This document shows positions 24,371 through 33,421 of a stretch of 64,000 nt of DNA, in pieces. A program made the translations under genes and the position numbers. How positions within the stretch are numbered: the first letter of the stretch is position 1; each line of letters starts with the position of its first letter. The stretch is from Bacteroidota bacterium. Its GTDB lineage: Bacteria; Bacteroidota; Bacteroidia; Bacteroidales; VadinHA17. Below the pieces are notes generated by a model. It made no database searches and was not told where the DNA came from. It saw only the letters and a program-made list of their open reading frames with translations. The DNA is taken from the NCBI GenBank assembly GCA_029547705.1, contig JAKPOU010000041.1, positions 326,791-390,790 on the forward strand, given 5' to 3'.

Positions 24371-27022
24371 TTAATCATCGTCTTCATCTGCCTCTCCAAC
24401 TGCTCCTGCATACTTTGCCGGATAGGGAGTGCTGCCCCTTGCATCGTGCCATAGTATTCTGTTCAGGAGGTCATCATGTCCCGTATCCACATTGTCAAAT
24501 ACGGGAAGCATGCTCTTTTTTGCATAGTGCAATGCCCTTCCCGATAATTCTGACAAAGGCTTGTTCATTTCGTCGAGTGGTATGTTGCTAGGAAGAGCGG
24601 TATAGGGTGTAAGATCTGCCTTGTCTGTGAAACAGTCGGCCATGGGATTGGCTATTGCATCCTGGATATTCATCGGGGGCAATCCAAGGATCTGTTCAAT
24701 TGTCCTTATCATGGAAGGTTGTGTATAATATGTGCTGATGGTTTTCCTAAGCCTTGAATAGGGACTTATTACCATGGCAACTGTCCGGTAGGCTGATACA
24801 TGGTCCCAGCCCCCCTGTGAATCATCTTCCACTACAAGGATTGCTGTGTTTGCCCAGAATTTACTTTTGCTTACGGCTTCAACAATTCTTCCCAGCGCAA
24901 GGTCATTATCCGCAACCATTGCCCTGGGAGTGGGGTATCCGGGTCTGGTACCGGCGGTATGATCGTTGGGCAGAGCCATTATCATCAGTTCCGGAAGCTG
25001 GTCTCCTTCCATGGCTTCAAATTCCCTGAGTTCTCTGATGAACACATCTGCCCTCATGATATCCGTGAACACATGCGGACCGTATGAGGGATAATCAGGA
25101 CACAGAATATCCTTAACCGGTTCCAGGGTTGTATGATTTGTAAAATCAACTTTTTCACCGTTTATATACTTCTGGTAAATATCTGTCCAGCTTACATCCG
25201 GGTCATTGAAAACAGGTGAAGAGGCTTCGCCGTATATTCTTACCTTTTTTCCGTGTTTCATTCCGTTGTCCCAGATAAAGCCTGAAGGTGCGTAGACAAG
25301 AGCATCAGCCTGCACATGCGGATAGCTCCTGAACCAGGCATTCATATTCTTTTCAATATAATCGGTTACTATTGATGCGTCGGTCCACTGATGTCCTTCT
25401 GCAGAACATTTGCCAGATACATGAAAATTGTCGAGCAGCAGGAATTCCCTGCACAGCTTATGGGTATTCGGAGTTACATTTTCTCCGTAGGTACACAGGG
25501 TAGGATCTCCTCTGCCTTCCTTCATGTCACCAAGGATCTGGTCGTATGTTCTGTTTTCCTTGATGATGTAAAGAACATGCCTGATTACGGATGGTTCTCC
25601 AATCCTGTCGGGTACAGGCTTCGCGCCGGCTCCGGGCCTGGGTTTTTCCCTTGCAAGTATTGCTCTAGAAAGATCGTTTACTGCAATTACAGTATCTGTA
25701 TATGCCTTAAGCTCATTCTTGCCCGGAACCGGTATAACTGATATTGATGCAAGCATGCGGTGGGAATTGTAAATCAGATTCTCTCCCTCCGGATTCTTCA
25801 CTCCCAGATGGACTCCGCTCCCTTCGATATTTCCGACATAAATCTGTCCTGATTCCGAAATGCTTATTGCAGAAGGATATGCGCCTGTGGGTATGAATCC
25901 TTTAACCACACTTTGTTTCAGTCTGCTTCTCCTGGCAGATTTTTTTCCGAGCTCAATTACAGCAAGTGCATTGTCCATCCCATTGGCGACATAGAGAACG
26001 GACTGGGCGGGTGACAGGCATAATCCGTTCGGGGAATCTCCAAAATAAGGATTTATCTCCGGCTGAAGCCTTACACTGATAGTTTCCGTTACTCTGTCTG
26101 TTAAAGTATTGATAACCGAAACATTGTCGCTGTTTGCATTTGTAACATAAACAAACCTTTCTTTTTTATCGGTGATGATCTCATTCGGGTGAAGTCCGAC
26201 AATTATATCCTTGAAGACCAGCCCTGTTTCAGGATCGATTACAGCCACACTTCCTTCCCTTGTTGATCCTCCGGCTTGATTGTCAACTCTTGCCGCACCC
26301 CAGGGTACACCTGCAACATCCGGATCATTCTCATCCGGATGCCTTCCTGCCCAGTTGCTGACATATATTTTATTGGCGGCCTTGACAAGCCCGTAGGGAG
26401 CCACTCCGGGGTAACTGATCCAGATAGTGTCTCCTGTTGCAATATCCTGTTTGATAAGTTTATTGTTCCCGTTAAGGACAACATAGAGATATTTTCTGTT
26501 GAATTCCCGGGAAATCAGAATATTGTTCGGCAGTGCCATTTCAGAAAAAGGATCGGGTCTGTACTTAAAAATACGGTCAAACGCGGCCTTTTCGCCATCC
26601 CATATTGCTGAAACGACACATGATCTCTGGTTACTTCCCGCGGCACTCCAGTACACTTTATGGATACCGCCTTCCACATCCCACACTATTCCGGAATAGG
26701 TGTTGAGCATTCCCCTGAGATCGGCATGCAGATTGTTGGGCAGCGTATATTTTACTTCGTTGTCTCTGGTGCTTATAAAAAATATGGCGGCTCTTTCTTC
26801 CACGGCCAGCCATTTTCCATCGGGGGAAAGTGCTATATCCATTACATGGTTCTCTCTCGATTCATCACCAAAGATGATCTGGTGGCCCGCTGGCTGAACC
26901 AGTCTGTTAAACGGCAGCTGAAAGCTGCGTTCATCTATAGCTATGGCTTCAGTAACAGCGGTTTGTGCATTTGCTTTTACAGATAAAAGCAACAGGAAAC
27001 AGGTAATTATGTGTTTTATCAT
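24371..27022 (-). CDS. Exported YVTN beta-propeller fused to a phosphoesterase
   Basis: An 883-residue exported protein with a signal peptide (about residues 1-19). Residues about 40-430 form a YVTN-type beta-propeller; the clearest repeat is FVYVTNANSDNVSVINTLTD near residue 290. Residues about 480-860 form a phosphoesterase domain of the PF04185 type (phospholipase C/acid phosphatase), with HVLYIIKENRTYDQILGDM, the DDSQGGWDHVSAYR block and ISPYSR. Such proteins are believed to hydrolyse phosphate esters or phospholipids in the envelope. The chain ends in an acidic run GEADEDDD. A hairpin at 27103-27135 upstream ends the neighbouring DUF3127 transcript, so this gene probably has its own promoter. 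Confidence 0.88.
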   Translation of the reverse strand: MIKHIITCFLLLLSVKANAQTAVTEAIAIDERSFQLPFNRLVQPAGHQIIFGDESRENHVMDIALSPDGKWLAVEERAAIFFISTRDNEVKYTLPNNLHADLRGMLNTYSGIVWDVEGGIHKVYWSAAGSNQRSCVVSAIWDGEKAAFDRIFKYRPDPFSEMALPNNILISREFNRKYLYVVLNGNNKLIKQDIATGDTIWISYPGVAPYGLVKAANKIYVSNWAGRHPDENDPDVAGVPWGAARVDNQAGGSTREGSVAVIDPETGLVFKDIIVGLHPNEIITDKKERFVYVTNANSDNVSVINTLTDRVTETISVRLQPEINPYFGDSPNGLCLSPAQSVLYVANGMDNALAVIELGKKSARRSRLKQSVVKGFIPTGAYPSAISISESGQIYVGNIEGSGVHLGVKNPEGENLIYNSHRMLASISVIPVPGKNELKAYTDTVIAVNDLSRAILAREKPRPGAGAKPVPDRIGEPSVIRHVLYIIKENRTYDQILGDMKEGRGDPTLCTYGENVTPNTHKLCREFLLLDNFHVSGKCSAEGHQWTDASIVTDYIEKNMNAWFRSYPHVQADALVYAPSGFIWDNGMKHGKKVRIYGEASSPVFNDPDVSWTDIYQKYINGEKVDFTNHTTLEPVKDILCPDYPSYGPHVFTDIMRADVFIRELREFEAMEGDQLPELMIMALPNDHTAGTRPGYPTPRAMVADNDLALGRIVEAVSKSKFWANTAILVVEDDSQGGWDHVSAYRTVAMVISPYSRLRKTISTYYTQPSMIRTIEQILGLPPMNIQDAIANPMADCFTDKADLTPYTALPSNIPLDEMNKPLSELSGRALHYAKKSMLPVFDNVDTGHDDLLNRILWHDARGSTPYPAKYAGAVGEADEDDD

Positions 27023-27102
27023 AGCAGGATATTATATTGAATTATGTTTTTCAGGATTCAAGATACGGGTGTTAAGGTCACATCACAGCATGTAAATATA
27101 TC

Positions 27103-27135
27103 AAAAAAAAAGACTGAAATAATGCTTCAGTCTTT
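27103..27135 (-). terminator. Rho-independent terminator after the DUF3127 gene
   Basis: A perfect 10-bp inverted repeat AAAGACTGAA/TTCAGTCTTT (27109-27118 and 27126-27135) encloses a seven-base loop. On the minus strand it runs directly into a T-run (the A-run at 27103-27111 on the given strand). It lies nine bases past the stop of the DUF3127 gene. Confidence 0.85.
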
Positions 27136-27143
27136 CGGGTTTT

Positions 27144-27524
27144 TTAAAACGGCAGATCACTCAGATCATCAATTTCCGGCGGCATATCTTCCGGTTGTGG
27201 TAGATCCTCCGGTTCCGGTTCCGGGCCTTGTGATGAGATCCTTTCTATTTTCCAGGCATCGAGATTGGTAAAGTAGTTCACTCTTCCATCCCGTTCCCAT
27301 CTGTTTCCCCTGATATTGAACAGGATCCTGACTTCCTCATTCATAAATGATTCATTGATAAGATCGCATTTGTCCTGTATAAGCTGGAACTTTATATAGT
27401 CGATAAAGAGAGTCGAACCGCCTGTTTCCTTTCTTTCGATAACAAATTCCCGTTTCCGGAACTTGTCGCTTATCTGATTTACGGGCGATATGTCGATTAT
27501 TTTCCCGGTAATTTCAAATGCCAT
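27144..27524 (-). CDS. DUF3127 protein with SSB-like acidic tail
   Basis: A 126-residue protein of the DUF3127 family, which is common in Bacteroidota. Residues 1 to about 95 are beta-rich (FEITGKIIDISP, REFVIERKE, NYFTNLDAWKIERI), consistent with a small OB-fold-like barrel. The final 30 residues are a proline- and glutamate-rich linker ending in DDLSDLPF. This closely resembles the acidic C-terminal tip of single-stranded DNA-binding protein (DDDIPF), which recruits DNA repair partners. A DNA-maintenance role is therefore an attractive but unproven idea. It is a single-gene unit ended by the hairpin at 27103-27135. Confidence 0.82.
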   Translation of the reverse strand: MAFEITGKIIDISPVNQISDKFRKREFVIERKETGGSTLFIDYIKFQLIQDKCDLINESFMNEEVRILFNIRGNRWERDGRVNYFTNLDAWKIERISSQGPEPEPEDLPQPEDMPPEIDDLSDLPF

Positions 27525-27667
27525 GTCCTGTTACTTTTTTCCTGATTGTAAGTGAAGGTATCAGAGCCGGTCCCGTAACAGAATCCCGTTCCGTTCCGGA
27601 CGGGCTGATCCGTTCTGAACTGCTCGTTAAGTTCTTATTGAACCTCTCTTTTCTTATATGAAATTAT

Positions 27668-28384
27668 CTACCTTACTATGTCAAGAAGTTCCACGTCAAA
27701 TATAAGGGTTGAGAACGGCTGGATAATGTCGCCTGCTCCATTTGCTCCATAAGCGATATTTTCCGGAAGGTAGAGCCTGAATTTTGACCCCACCGGCATC
27801 AGCTGAAGTGCCTCGGTCCATCCCGGAATAACTCCCGATACCATGAACTGGGCGGGCTGACCTCTTTTATGTGATGAGTCGAATTCGGTTCCGTCGATCA
27901 GTGTTCCCGTGTAATGGACTTTGACTTCGCTATCCGCAGTGGGCTTGGGTCCTGTACCCATTTTGACAACTTCATACTGTAGACCGCTGGGAGTGACAAT
28001 GACTCCTGTCCTTTCCTTGTTTTTTGCAAGGAAAGCTTCATTTTCGGCAATGTATACCTTGTAAGTTTCCCTGTTCTGTTCTGCTCGTTTTGCCATAGTT
28101 TCTGTTTCTCTCTGATTTAAAAACATCATTATAAATCCTCTTGCTGATTCATCTGTCATAGCCGGTTTGCCCTTCTCTCCGTCAAGCATGGCTTTTGCCA
28201 CTATCATAGGATTCAGTCTCAGGCTGTCATAAAGGAGTGCATTGTAATTTACTATGCCAAAAGCATATGAAAGAGAATCTTCCTTTGTTTTGATCTTTGA
28301 GCTGCTGACAGAACTTTTACCACATGATACAATCAATATGGGAATTAATAATGCCGGGATAAGAAATCCTCTGAGTTTCATCAT
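27668..28384 (-). CDS. FKBP-type peptidyl-prolyl isomerase lipoprotein
   Basis: A 238-residue lipoprotein (lipobox ending at C21, LIVSC). Residues about 30-125 are a helical dimerisation region of the FkpA/Mip type, including KTKEDSLSYAFGI. Residues about 130-238 are the FKBP catalytic domain with VHYTGTLIDGTEFDSS, GVIPGWTEALQLMPVGSK and AYGANGAGDIIQP. It should speed proline isomerisation and folding of envelope proteins. The length and layout match Bacteroidota FKBP lipoproteins. A possible -7 box lies at 28528-28535. Confidence 0.93.
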   Translation of the reverse strand: MMKLRGFLIPALLIPILIVSCGKSSVSSSKIKTKEDSLSYAFGIVNYNALLYDSLRLNPMIVAKAMLDGEKGKPAMTDESARGFIMMFLNQRETETMAKRAEQNRETYKVYIAENEAFLAKNKERTGVIVTPSGLQYEVVKMGTGPKPTADSEVKVHYTGTLIDGTEFDSSHKRGQPAQFMVSGVIPGWTEALQLMPVGSKFRLYLPENIAYGANGAGDIIQPFSTLIFDVELLDIVR

Positions 28385-28527
28385 AGTATAATTTTAATGG
28401 AATGGATTAACCGCATATTTTTTATTTCGTCAGTTCCGCAAACCCGTCCGGAGCTTACCTGATCAGTGTGTTTGCGTTTGAAATCAGTCATGCGGATTTC
28501 ATCTTAAATGGTTTAATTAAATTGTGG

Positions 28528-28535
28528 CAAAGATA
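28528..28535 (-). promoter_or_regulatory. Candidate -7 box upstream of the FKBP gene
   Basis: On the minus strand this reads TATCTTTG, an exact fit to TAnnTTTG. It would give a leader of about 135 bases to the FKBP start at 28384. No convincing -33 element was seen, so this may be chance in an A+T-rich gap. Confidence 0.25.
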
Positions 28536-28574
28536 ATACTTTGAGTATTGTAAAAAAGGGCTGGAATTTTTTTT

Positions 28575-29231
28575 TCAGTTTTTTATTGCCCTAATTATAT
28601 GTCTCTTTCCCGGAGGTCCCGGAACCAGTGTCACATAAAATCCGGATTCAGTCAGCATTCTTCTGATTTCACCTTTGGATGAATAGGTTACGAACATGCC
28701 TCCTGGCTTTGTTGCTCCTGATACTTTTTCCATAATGTTTCTTGTCCACATTTCCGGTTGTTTGTCCGGACCAAAGGCATCAAAATAAACCAGATCATAC
28801 TCACCCTGAATCCCGTCAGTAATAAGGTCTCCTTTGATTTTTAAAAGACTGAAGCAGGGCAGGAGACTGTTTTTCTTTCCCCATTCACACGAATGGATTT
28901 TTTCAAAGAGCTCTTTTCCGTGCGTGCCGGCAAAAGTATAATGATTCAGTTTTTGAATTATTTCCGTATCAAGGGGATATTTTTCAAGTGAGGTATAGTG
29001 CACATTTTTTGTCAGCGACAGACTTCTTACAGCTGTAAGTAACGCATTCAGTCCTGTTCCGAAACCTATTTCGAGTATTCTGAGAGGATCTGAATTGCAT
29101 AAATCATAGCCGTTCTGAAGGAATATGTATTCCGATTCCTGCACAGCCCCGTTCACCGAATGGTAGTGTTCATTCAAACCGGGGACGAAGATAGTGTGTG
29201 ATCCGTCGGATGTAATAACAATCTGGTTCAT
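28575..29231 (-). CDS. mnmD: tRNA 5-methylaminomethyl-2-thiouridine methyltransferase (MnmD type)
   Basis: A 218-residue SAM-dependent methyltransferase resembling the stand-alone methyltransferase half of MnmC. The enzyme finishes mnm5s2U at the wobble position of certain tRNAs. Key features are LNEHYHSVNGAVQES near the N-terminus, the SAM loop ILEIGFGTGLNAL (about residues 54-66) and the family block YFDAFGPDKQPEMW (about 152-165). The ATG at 29231 is chosen because the family starts near the VITSDGSHT motif; an in-frame TTG at 29297 would add a basic 22-residue extension. No oxidase domain is fused, as is usual in Bacteroidota. Confidence 0.88.
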   Translation of the reverse strand: MNQIVITSDGSHTIFVPGLNEHYHSVNGAVQESEYIFLQNGYDLCNSDPLRILEIGFGTGLNALLTAVRSLSLTKNVHYTSLEKYPLDTEIIQKLNHYTFAGTHGKELFEKIHSCEWGKKNSLLPCFSLLKIKGDLITDGIQGEYDLVYFDAFGPDKQPEMWTRNIMEKVSGATKPGGMFVTYSSKGEIRRMLTESGFYVTLVPGPPGKRHIIRAIKN

Positions 29232-29405
29232 ATTCCGGCTTTTTGTTCCGGCTTTTATTTCCCTTTTCAATCCGGGAACTGGTTGCCGCCGGGTCAAATT
29301 ATTAAAAATTTAGCGCCCTTTCAAAATTATTTGACAGTAATATGTTATTTTTATTACCTGATTGGATATTGACACTATAATTCATATCAATAAATATTTT
29401 AAATC

Positions 29406-30311
29406 ATGGGAAATTTACATTCTAGAAGAGATTTCATGAAACTGGCTGCGGCAGGAACTCTTGGTGCAGTTGTGTTTTCGAACTATTCATGCAAAAAGCA
29501 GCCTCTTCCGGGGATAGGTCTTCAGCTTTATACGATCCGCGATGCCATGATGGCAGATCCGGCAGGATCACTGAAGAGAGTTGCGGATACGGGTTACAAA
29601 TATCTTGAACTTGCCGGATATGCCGATGGCAGGTTTTATGGCTATGAACCTGCCGAATTTAAAAAGCTGGTCAATGACCTCGGAATGGAAATATTAAGCA
29701 GCCATACCCAGGTTGAAGCAGAGGGCATTACCCTTGAGAATGCAACAAAGATGGCAGAAGATCATGCCAGGCTCGGAGTCAGTTACTGTATCCAGCCATG
29801 GGTGGTGGAAGAGGCCCGTACTACCATAGCGAGTTATCAGAAAATGGCATCTGACTGGAACAAGGTTGGTCAGATAATGAAGGATTTCGGCATCAAATTC
29901 GGATATCATAATCATAATTTTGAATTCGATACTGTAGAGGGCAAGATACCCTATTTCGATGTTTTTATGACCGAACTGGACAAAGACCTGGTTACCATGG
30001 AGATTGATCTGTTCTGGACGACCAAGGCGGGGCAGGATCCGGTAGAGATCATCAACAGGTATCCGGGCAGGTTTGAATTATTTCACATGAAGGACATGTT
30101 CACCAATGAACCGCCCTTTTTCACGACCGACGGAGTACGGGACTTTGCCCCGGTAGGTGCCGGTGTCATCGATTTCAAAAGAATTCTGGCCGCAGGTGAA
30201 ACCGCCGGAATGAAATATATGATCGTTGAACAGGATCTGAGCCGTGACAATGATCCCTTCAGGGATATCAAGACCAGTATCACCAATCTTCAGACAAAGA
30301 TTCTGGTTTAA
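29406..30311 (+). CDS. Exported TIM-barrel sugar isomerase/epimerase-like protein
   Basis: A 301-residue protein of the xylose-isomerase-like TIM-barrel superfamily (AP_endonuc_2). The leader has a Tat-type SRRDFMK motif (residues 6-12) and then a lipobox-like cysteine at C29, so it is predicted to be a Tat-exported lipoprotein. The barrel shows GIGLQLYTIRD at the first strand, FGYHNHNFEF mid-chain, MEIDLFWTTKAGQ and a late MIVEQDL, with metal-binding E, D and H residues of the family. Secreted members of this family are common in Bacteroidota and their substrates are often unknown. It stands alone on the plus strand between minus-strand blocks. Confidence 0.85.
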   Translation: MGNLHSRRDFMKLAAAGTLGAVVFSNYSCKKQPLPGIGLQLYTIRDAMMADPAGSLKRVADTGYKYLELAGYADGRFYGYEPAEFKKLVNDLGMEILSSHTQVEAEGITLENATKMAEDHARLGVSYCIQPWVVEEARTTIASYQKMASDWNKVGQIMKDFGIKFGYHNHNFEFDTVEGKIPYFDVFMTELDKDLVTMEIDLFWTTKAGQDPVEIINRYPGRFELFHMKDMFTNEPPFFTTDGVRDFAPVGAGVIDFKRILAAGETAGMKYMIVEQDLSRDNDPFRDIKTSITNLQTKILV

Positions 30312-30346
30312 ATAAAGCCAGACGGACCGTTATATTGTTGATTCTA

Positions 30347-30388
30347 AAGCCCGGAAGACGGCTTTGATTTAAAATTTCTTCCGGGCTT
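30347..30388. repeat. 12-bp inverted repeat between convergent genes
   Basis: AAGCCCGGAAGA at 30347-30358 pairs perfectly with TCTTCCGGGCTT at 30377-30388 across an 18-base loop. It sits 36 bases after the TIM-barrel gene and about 85 bases before the end of the convergent acyltransferase gene. No clear T-run follows on either strand, so it is likely a 3'-end stabilising or weak bidirectional terminator hairpin. Confidence 0.6.
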
Positions 30389-30473
30389 GCAATGGAAAAT
30401 TCCAATAAGCCTTAAGCAATTATTTTGTAATACCGGGCACTTGTTGAAGCAACCGTACCGGTACTTTTTTCTT

Positions 30474-31592
30474 TTATATTTTAATAAAAATCCTGTTCCT
30501 GTACATCCAGTAGCACAGATACCAGCAGGTTATCCAGGTAGCTGTACCGTTCAGCATGCTAACCAGTTTTTCACCACCCCATGAAAAGAAGGTATTGAAT
30601 ATCGGATTAAAGGTTCTTATCAGTATGCTGTCACCTCCCAGCTGGCAGAAAAGGTAAATAAATATACAGTTTGCGCCCACGTAAATAAAAAACATGGAAC
30701 CTTTTCTGAACTTCTTCTTCACATCAATAAGCCAGTAACTGAAGCAAAGTGCAAGGACAGCCCAGCCGCCGCTGGCAAAAACAAAAGACATTGTGGCAAT
30801 TTTTTTGATAATCGGTGTTATACCGAGCCAATCCAGGGAATAGCCAATTACCAATCCGCTCACTCCTGCTATGACCATAATTTTTATTTTTTCTCCGTGT
30901 GTTTTATCACTCATTAGTAATTTGCCACACAGGACCCCCCATATTGTATGTGCTGTTGTCGGGAGTGCATTCAGACTTGCCCAGATACTTGATTTATCGA
31001 CACCTTCTATTTTATTATTAACCCATGCTCCAAGATTTTCATAGGCAACCCATGGGTGATTAAACCCTTCAACAGGGAAAAAACGATAGGCTAAATCTAC
31101 AATTATCAGGAGCAAGATTGAGAAAATCAGTTGAAAAGAATAGCTTTTTTTCATTAGAAAATACGCTATTATATAGGTAACTGATAACTGTGCAAGAACA
31201 TTCTGGAATCTGAAGACTATTTTTCCGGGGCCTATCCATGCTAACCAGGTTCCGAACAATAATAACAGCAATGATCTTTTTATTGCATGGCCGGTAATTG
31301 ATTTTTGTGAATGTCCTCTTTTCAGTCTGTTGCTGACTGCCAGAGGAATGGCAACCCCGACAATGAACATGAAAAATGGTTGTATAAGATCCCAGAAGTG
31401 CAGGCCATTCCACCTGTGATGACTGAACTGGGTGCCGATAAACTGAAAAACAGCTGAATCAGATGTTCTTAAGCTATTGTAAATACGCGTTCCTTCACCA
31501 ATTAGCAGGAACATGGTAAATCCGCGGAAGAAATCAACAGAAGCAACCCTTTGCGAAAGGGTTGCTTGTTGACTTGTTTCTATTTTATTCAT
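30474..31592 (-). CDS. DUF5009/HGSNAT-like membrane acyltransferase
   Basis: A 372-residue membrane protein with about ten helices, resembling bacterial relatives of heparan-alpha-glucosaminide N-acetyltransferase. The N-terminal block SVDFFRGFTMFLLIGEGTR and the HHRWNGLHFWDLIQPFFMFIVG segment (about residues 50-75) are the family signature and include the histidines thought to carry acetyl across the membrane. In animals this enzyme acetylates terminal glucosamine from the cytosolic acetyl-CoA pool. A GH109-like enzyme acting on N-acetylated sugars lies 34 bases upstream, on the same strand, so a shared role in amino-sugar glycan breakdown is likely. Confidence 0.85.
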   Translation of the reverse strand: MNKIETSQQATLSQRVASVDFFRGFTMFLLIGEGTRIYNSLRTSDSAVFQFIGTQFSHHRWNGLHFWDLIQPFFMFIVGVAIPLAVSNRLKRGHSQKSITGHAIKRSLLLLLFGTWLAWIGPGKIVFRFQNVLAQLSVTYIIAYFLMKKSYSFQLIFSILLLIIVDLAYRFFPVEGFNHPWVAYENLGAWVNNKIEGVDKSSIWASLNALPTTAHTIWGVLCGKLLMSDKTHGEKIKIMVIAGVSGLVIGYSLDWLGITPIIKKIATMSFVFASGGWAVLALCFSYWLIDVKKKFRKGSMFFIYVGANCIFIYLFCQLGGDSILIRTFNPIFNTFFSWGGEKLVSMLNGTATWITCWYLCYWMYRNRIFIKI

Positions 31593-31626
31593 AGTAGCCT
31601 AAGAATTTCTATGGTTCCTGAAAGCA

Positions 31627-33114
31627 TTATTCAACTCCTTCAGCTACCGGCTGCGGCCTGCGTCTCGGGGGAGCATTAGACCTTATCACCCTGGTATTAC
31701 CGCCTTGTTCCAGAAGCAGGTCCACGGGTCTGTTGGTCTTCCATGCGCCGTTGGTAAAATCGGGAACATCAATGGAGTTGGATCTGTTGGCTGCGGACCA
31801 CTCGCTTAAAGGTCCCACGGCACTCCACAGTGCAGCATCATATACATCCTGGTCGAAGGGCAGTCCGTTGCGCAGACAGTCGATCAGCCTCCAGTTCATC
31901 AGAAAATCCATTCCTCCGTGGCCTCCTACCTGTTTGGCCATTTCTCCTATCCTTTTGATTATTTCAGGAGTGTATTTTTCTTCCACTTCCTTAAATTCTT
32001 CTTCATTGAGCCAGCGCTGATGGCCGACGGAAATTTTTGGGGGCAAGGGATATTTCAGTGCTGCTGCTATAGTTCCGCTGACCTTATGTATCCGGGAATA
32101 TACGTTTGGTGAAGTGACATCATGCTGTAGCATGATTGTCCTGCCCTTGTTTGTTTTTATTGTACAGGTTGTCATATTGCCACGGTAGGGCCGGTCCACA
32201 AATTCACTGTAAAAATCATCTGCGGCGGCAAGTTTTCTGGCAGTTTCATTCATTTGGAAATCATTGCTCATGGCAGCTGTAAGATATTCCATCTTATCAC
32301 CCCTGTTAATGTCCATTATCTGGCATATAGGACCCAGACCATGAGTTGGATAGAGATTCCCCTGACGGCTGCTGTTTTCCCTCAGGCGCCACATATCCCA
32401 GTAACCTGTTTTGGAGAAATTGGAATCCAGCAGAGTGTGTATATAGGCACCTTCACCATGAACAATTTCACCAAAGAATCCCTGTCTTGCCATGTTAAGC
32501 GTCAGTATTTCAAAAAAATCATAACAGCAGTTTTCGAGCATCATACAATGCTTCTGCGTTGATTCCGATACTTCCACCAGTTGCCAGCATTCGTCCATGG
32601 TAACTGCTGCCGGAACTTCAATGCATACATGTTTGCCATGCTCCATTGCGTAAACGGCCATCGGGGTGTGCATATCCCATGGAGTGGCAATATAAACAAG
32701 ATCTATATCATCCCGTTCACACATTTTTTTCCAGGCTTCCGGATTGCCGGTATATGTATCCGGTTTGAATCCTGTGTGTTCAATTCTTCTCATTGCATTG
32801 TCAACCACTCCCGGAACAAGGTCGCACAATGCTTTTATTTCAACACCTTCCAGAAGGCTGACACTGGTCAGATGAGTGCTGCCTCTTCTCAGTCCTATGA
32901 ATGCTGTTCTAACCACATCAAGTGCGGGCGCGGCATATCCGCACATATTGAATTTCTGTGGATGTTTTGCAAGTGACTGCTCTTTTATCAAATCCAGTGC
33001 ACTGACTGCTTTTCCCCCGCTGCCGGGTTTGCATGACTGCAAAATACCGGAACCTACAATACCTGTTCCGGCAATACTGCTCAGTTTTAAGAAATGCCTG
33101 CGATCGAGTTTCAT
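31627..33114 (-). CDS. Exported Gfo/Idh/MocA enzyme, GH109-like
   Basis: A 495-residue oxidoreductase-fold protein resembling glycoside hydrolase family 109 (NAD-dependent alpha-N-acetylgalactosaminidase). The leader has a twin-arginine motif (DRRHFLKL, residues 4-11) and a lipobox-like C28. The Rossmann domain shows LCDLVPGVVDNAMRRI and VYIATPWDMHTPMA. GH109-like blocks follow: MLENCCYDFFE, then GNLYPTHGLGPICQIMDINRGD and GGHGGMDFLMNWRLIDCL. Members bind NAD tightly and cleave by oxidation-elimination. Tat export would let it fold with NAD before secretion. It is paired with the DUF5009 acyltransferase. Some relatives are inactive on GalNAc, so the substrate is tentative. Confidence 0.87.
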   Translation of the reverse strand: MKLDRRHFLKLSSIAGTGIVGSGILQSCKPGSGGKAVSALDLIKEQSLAKHPQKFNMCGYAAPALDVVRTAFIGLRRGSTHLTSVSLLEGVEIKALCDLVPGVVDNAMRRIEHTGFKPDTYTGNPEAWKKMCERDDIDLVYIATPWDMHTPMAVYAMEHGKHVCIEVPAAVTMDECWQLVEVSESTQKHCMMLENCCYDFFEILTLNMARQGFFGEIVHGEGAYIHTLLDSNFSKTGYWDMWRLRENSSRQGNLYPTHGLGPICQIMDINRGDKMEYLTAAMSNDFQMNETARKLAAADDFYSEFVDRPYRGNMTTCTIKTNKGRTIMLQHDVTSPNVYSRIHKVSGTIAAALKYPLPPKISVGHQRWLNEEEFKEVEEKYTPEIIKRIGEMAKQVGGHGGMDFLMNWRLIDCLRNGLPFDQDVYDAALWSAVGPLSEWSAANRSNSIDVPDFTNGAWKTNRPVDLLLEQGGNTRVIRSNAPPRRRPQPVAEGVE

Positions 33115-33421
33115 AAGAATAGTTTTTTAGAATTAGTAATTATCATAGTCCCTCTACTGATTATGATTTCATAAACAGTATTCAAAGCAACCAGCAATGA
33201 TGGTTTTTACAACTCAGAAAAAGGGGAATATGTTTATTTTTCTAAAATAGAAAAAGGATTTGAATTTTCCGTATGAAAAAGATGTTTTAACACAATAGGG
33301 ATTAATATTCTGATTCCTTCATCACAACCGGCTTTTCCGGCATTCAGGCATTAATCAGAAAGAAGAGCTGAACTCCGGCAGATTAAAGGATAGCCATGTC
33401 AGGCCGGATACAGGTGTGGAA
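33115..33421. other. Intergenic region, no gene seen
   Basis: About 307 A+T-rich bases between two minus-strand genes. No open frame with coding character, RNA gene or exact TAnnTTTG box was recognised on the minus strand. A short CCGG-based palindrome (around 33328-33340) is too weak to call a terminator. It probably holds the promoter of the GH109-like gene. Confidence 0.5.

Noticed and set aside
29331..29381. Sigma-70-like promoter (TTGACA and TATAAT) before the TIM-barrel gene
   Set aside because: The two boxes are 39 bases apart, or two bases apart for a second TTGACA copy, and Bacteroidota do not use this promoter type.
33328..33340. CCGG-based palindrome as a terminator
   Set aside because: The stem is only four base pairs and no T-run follows.
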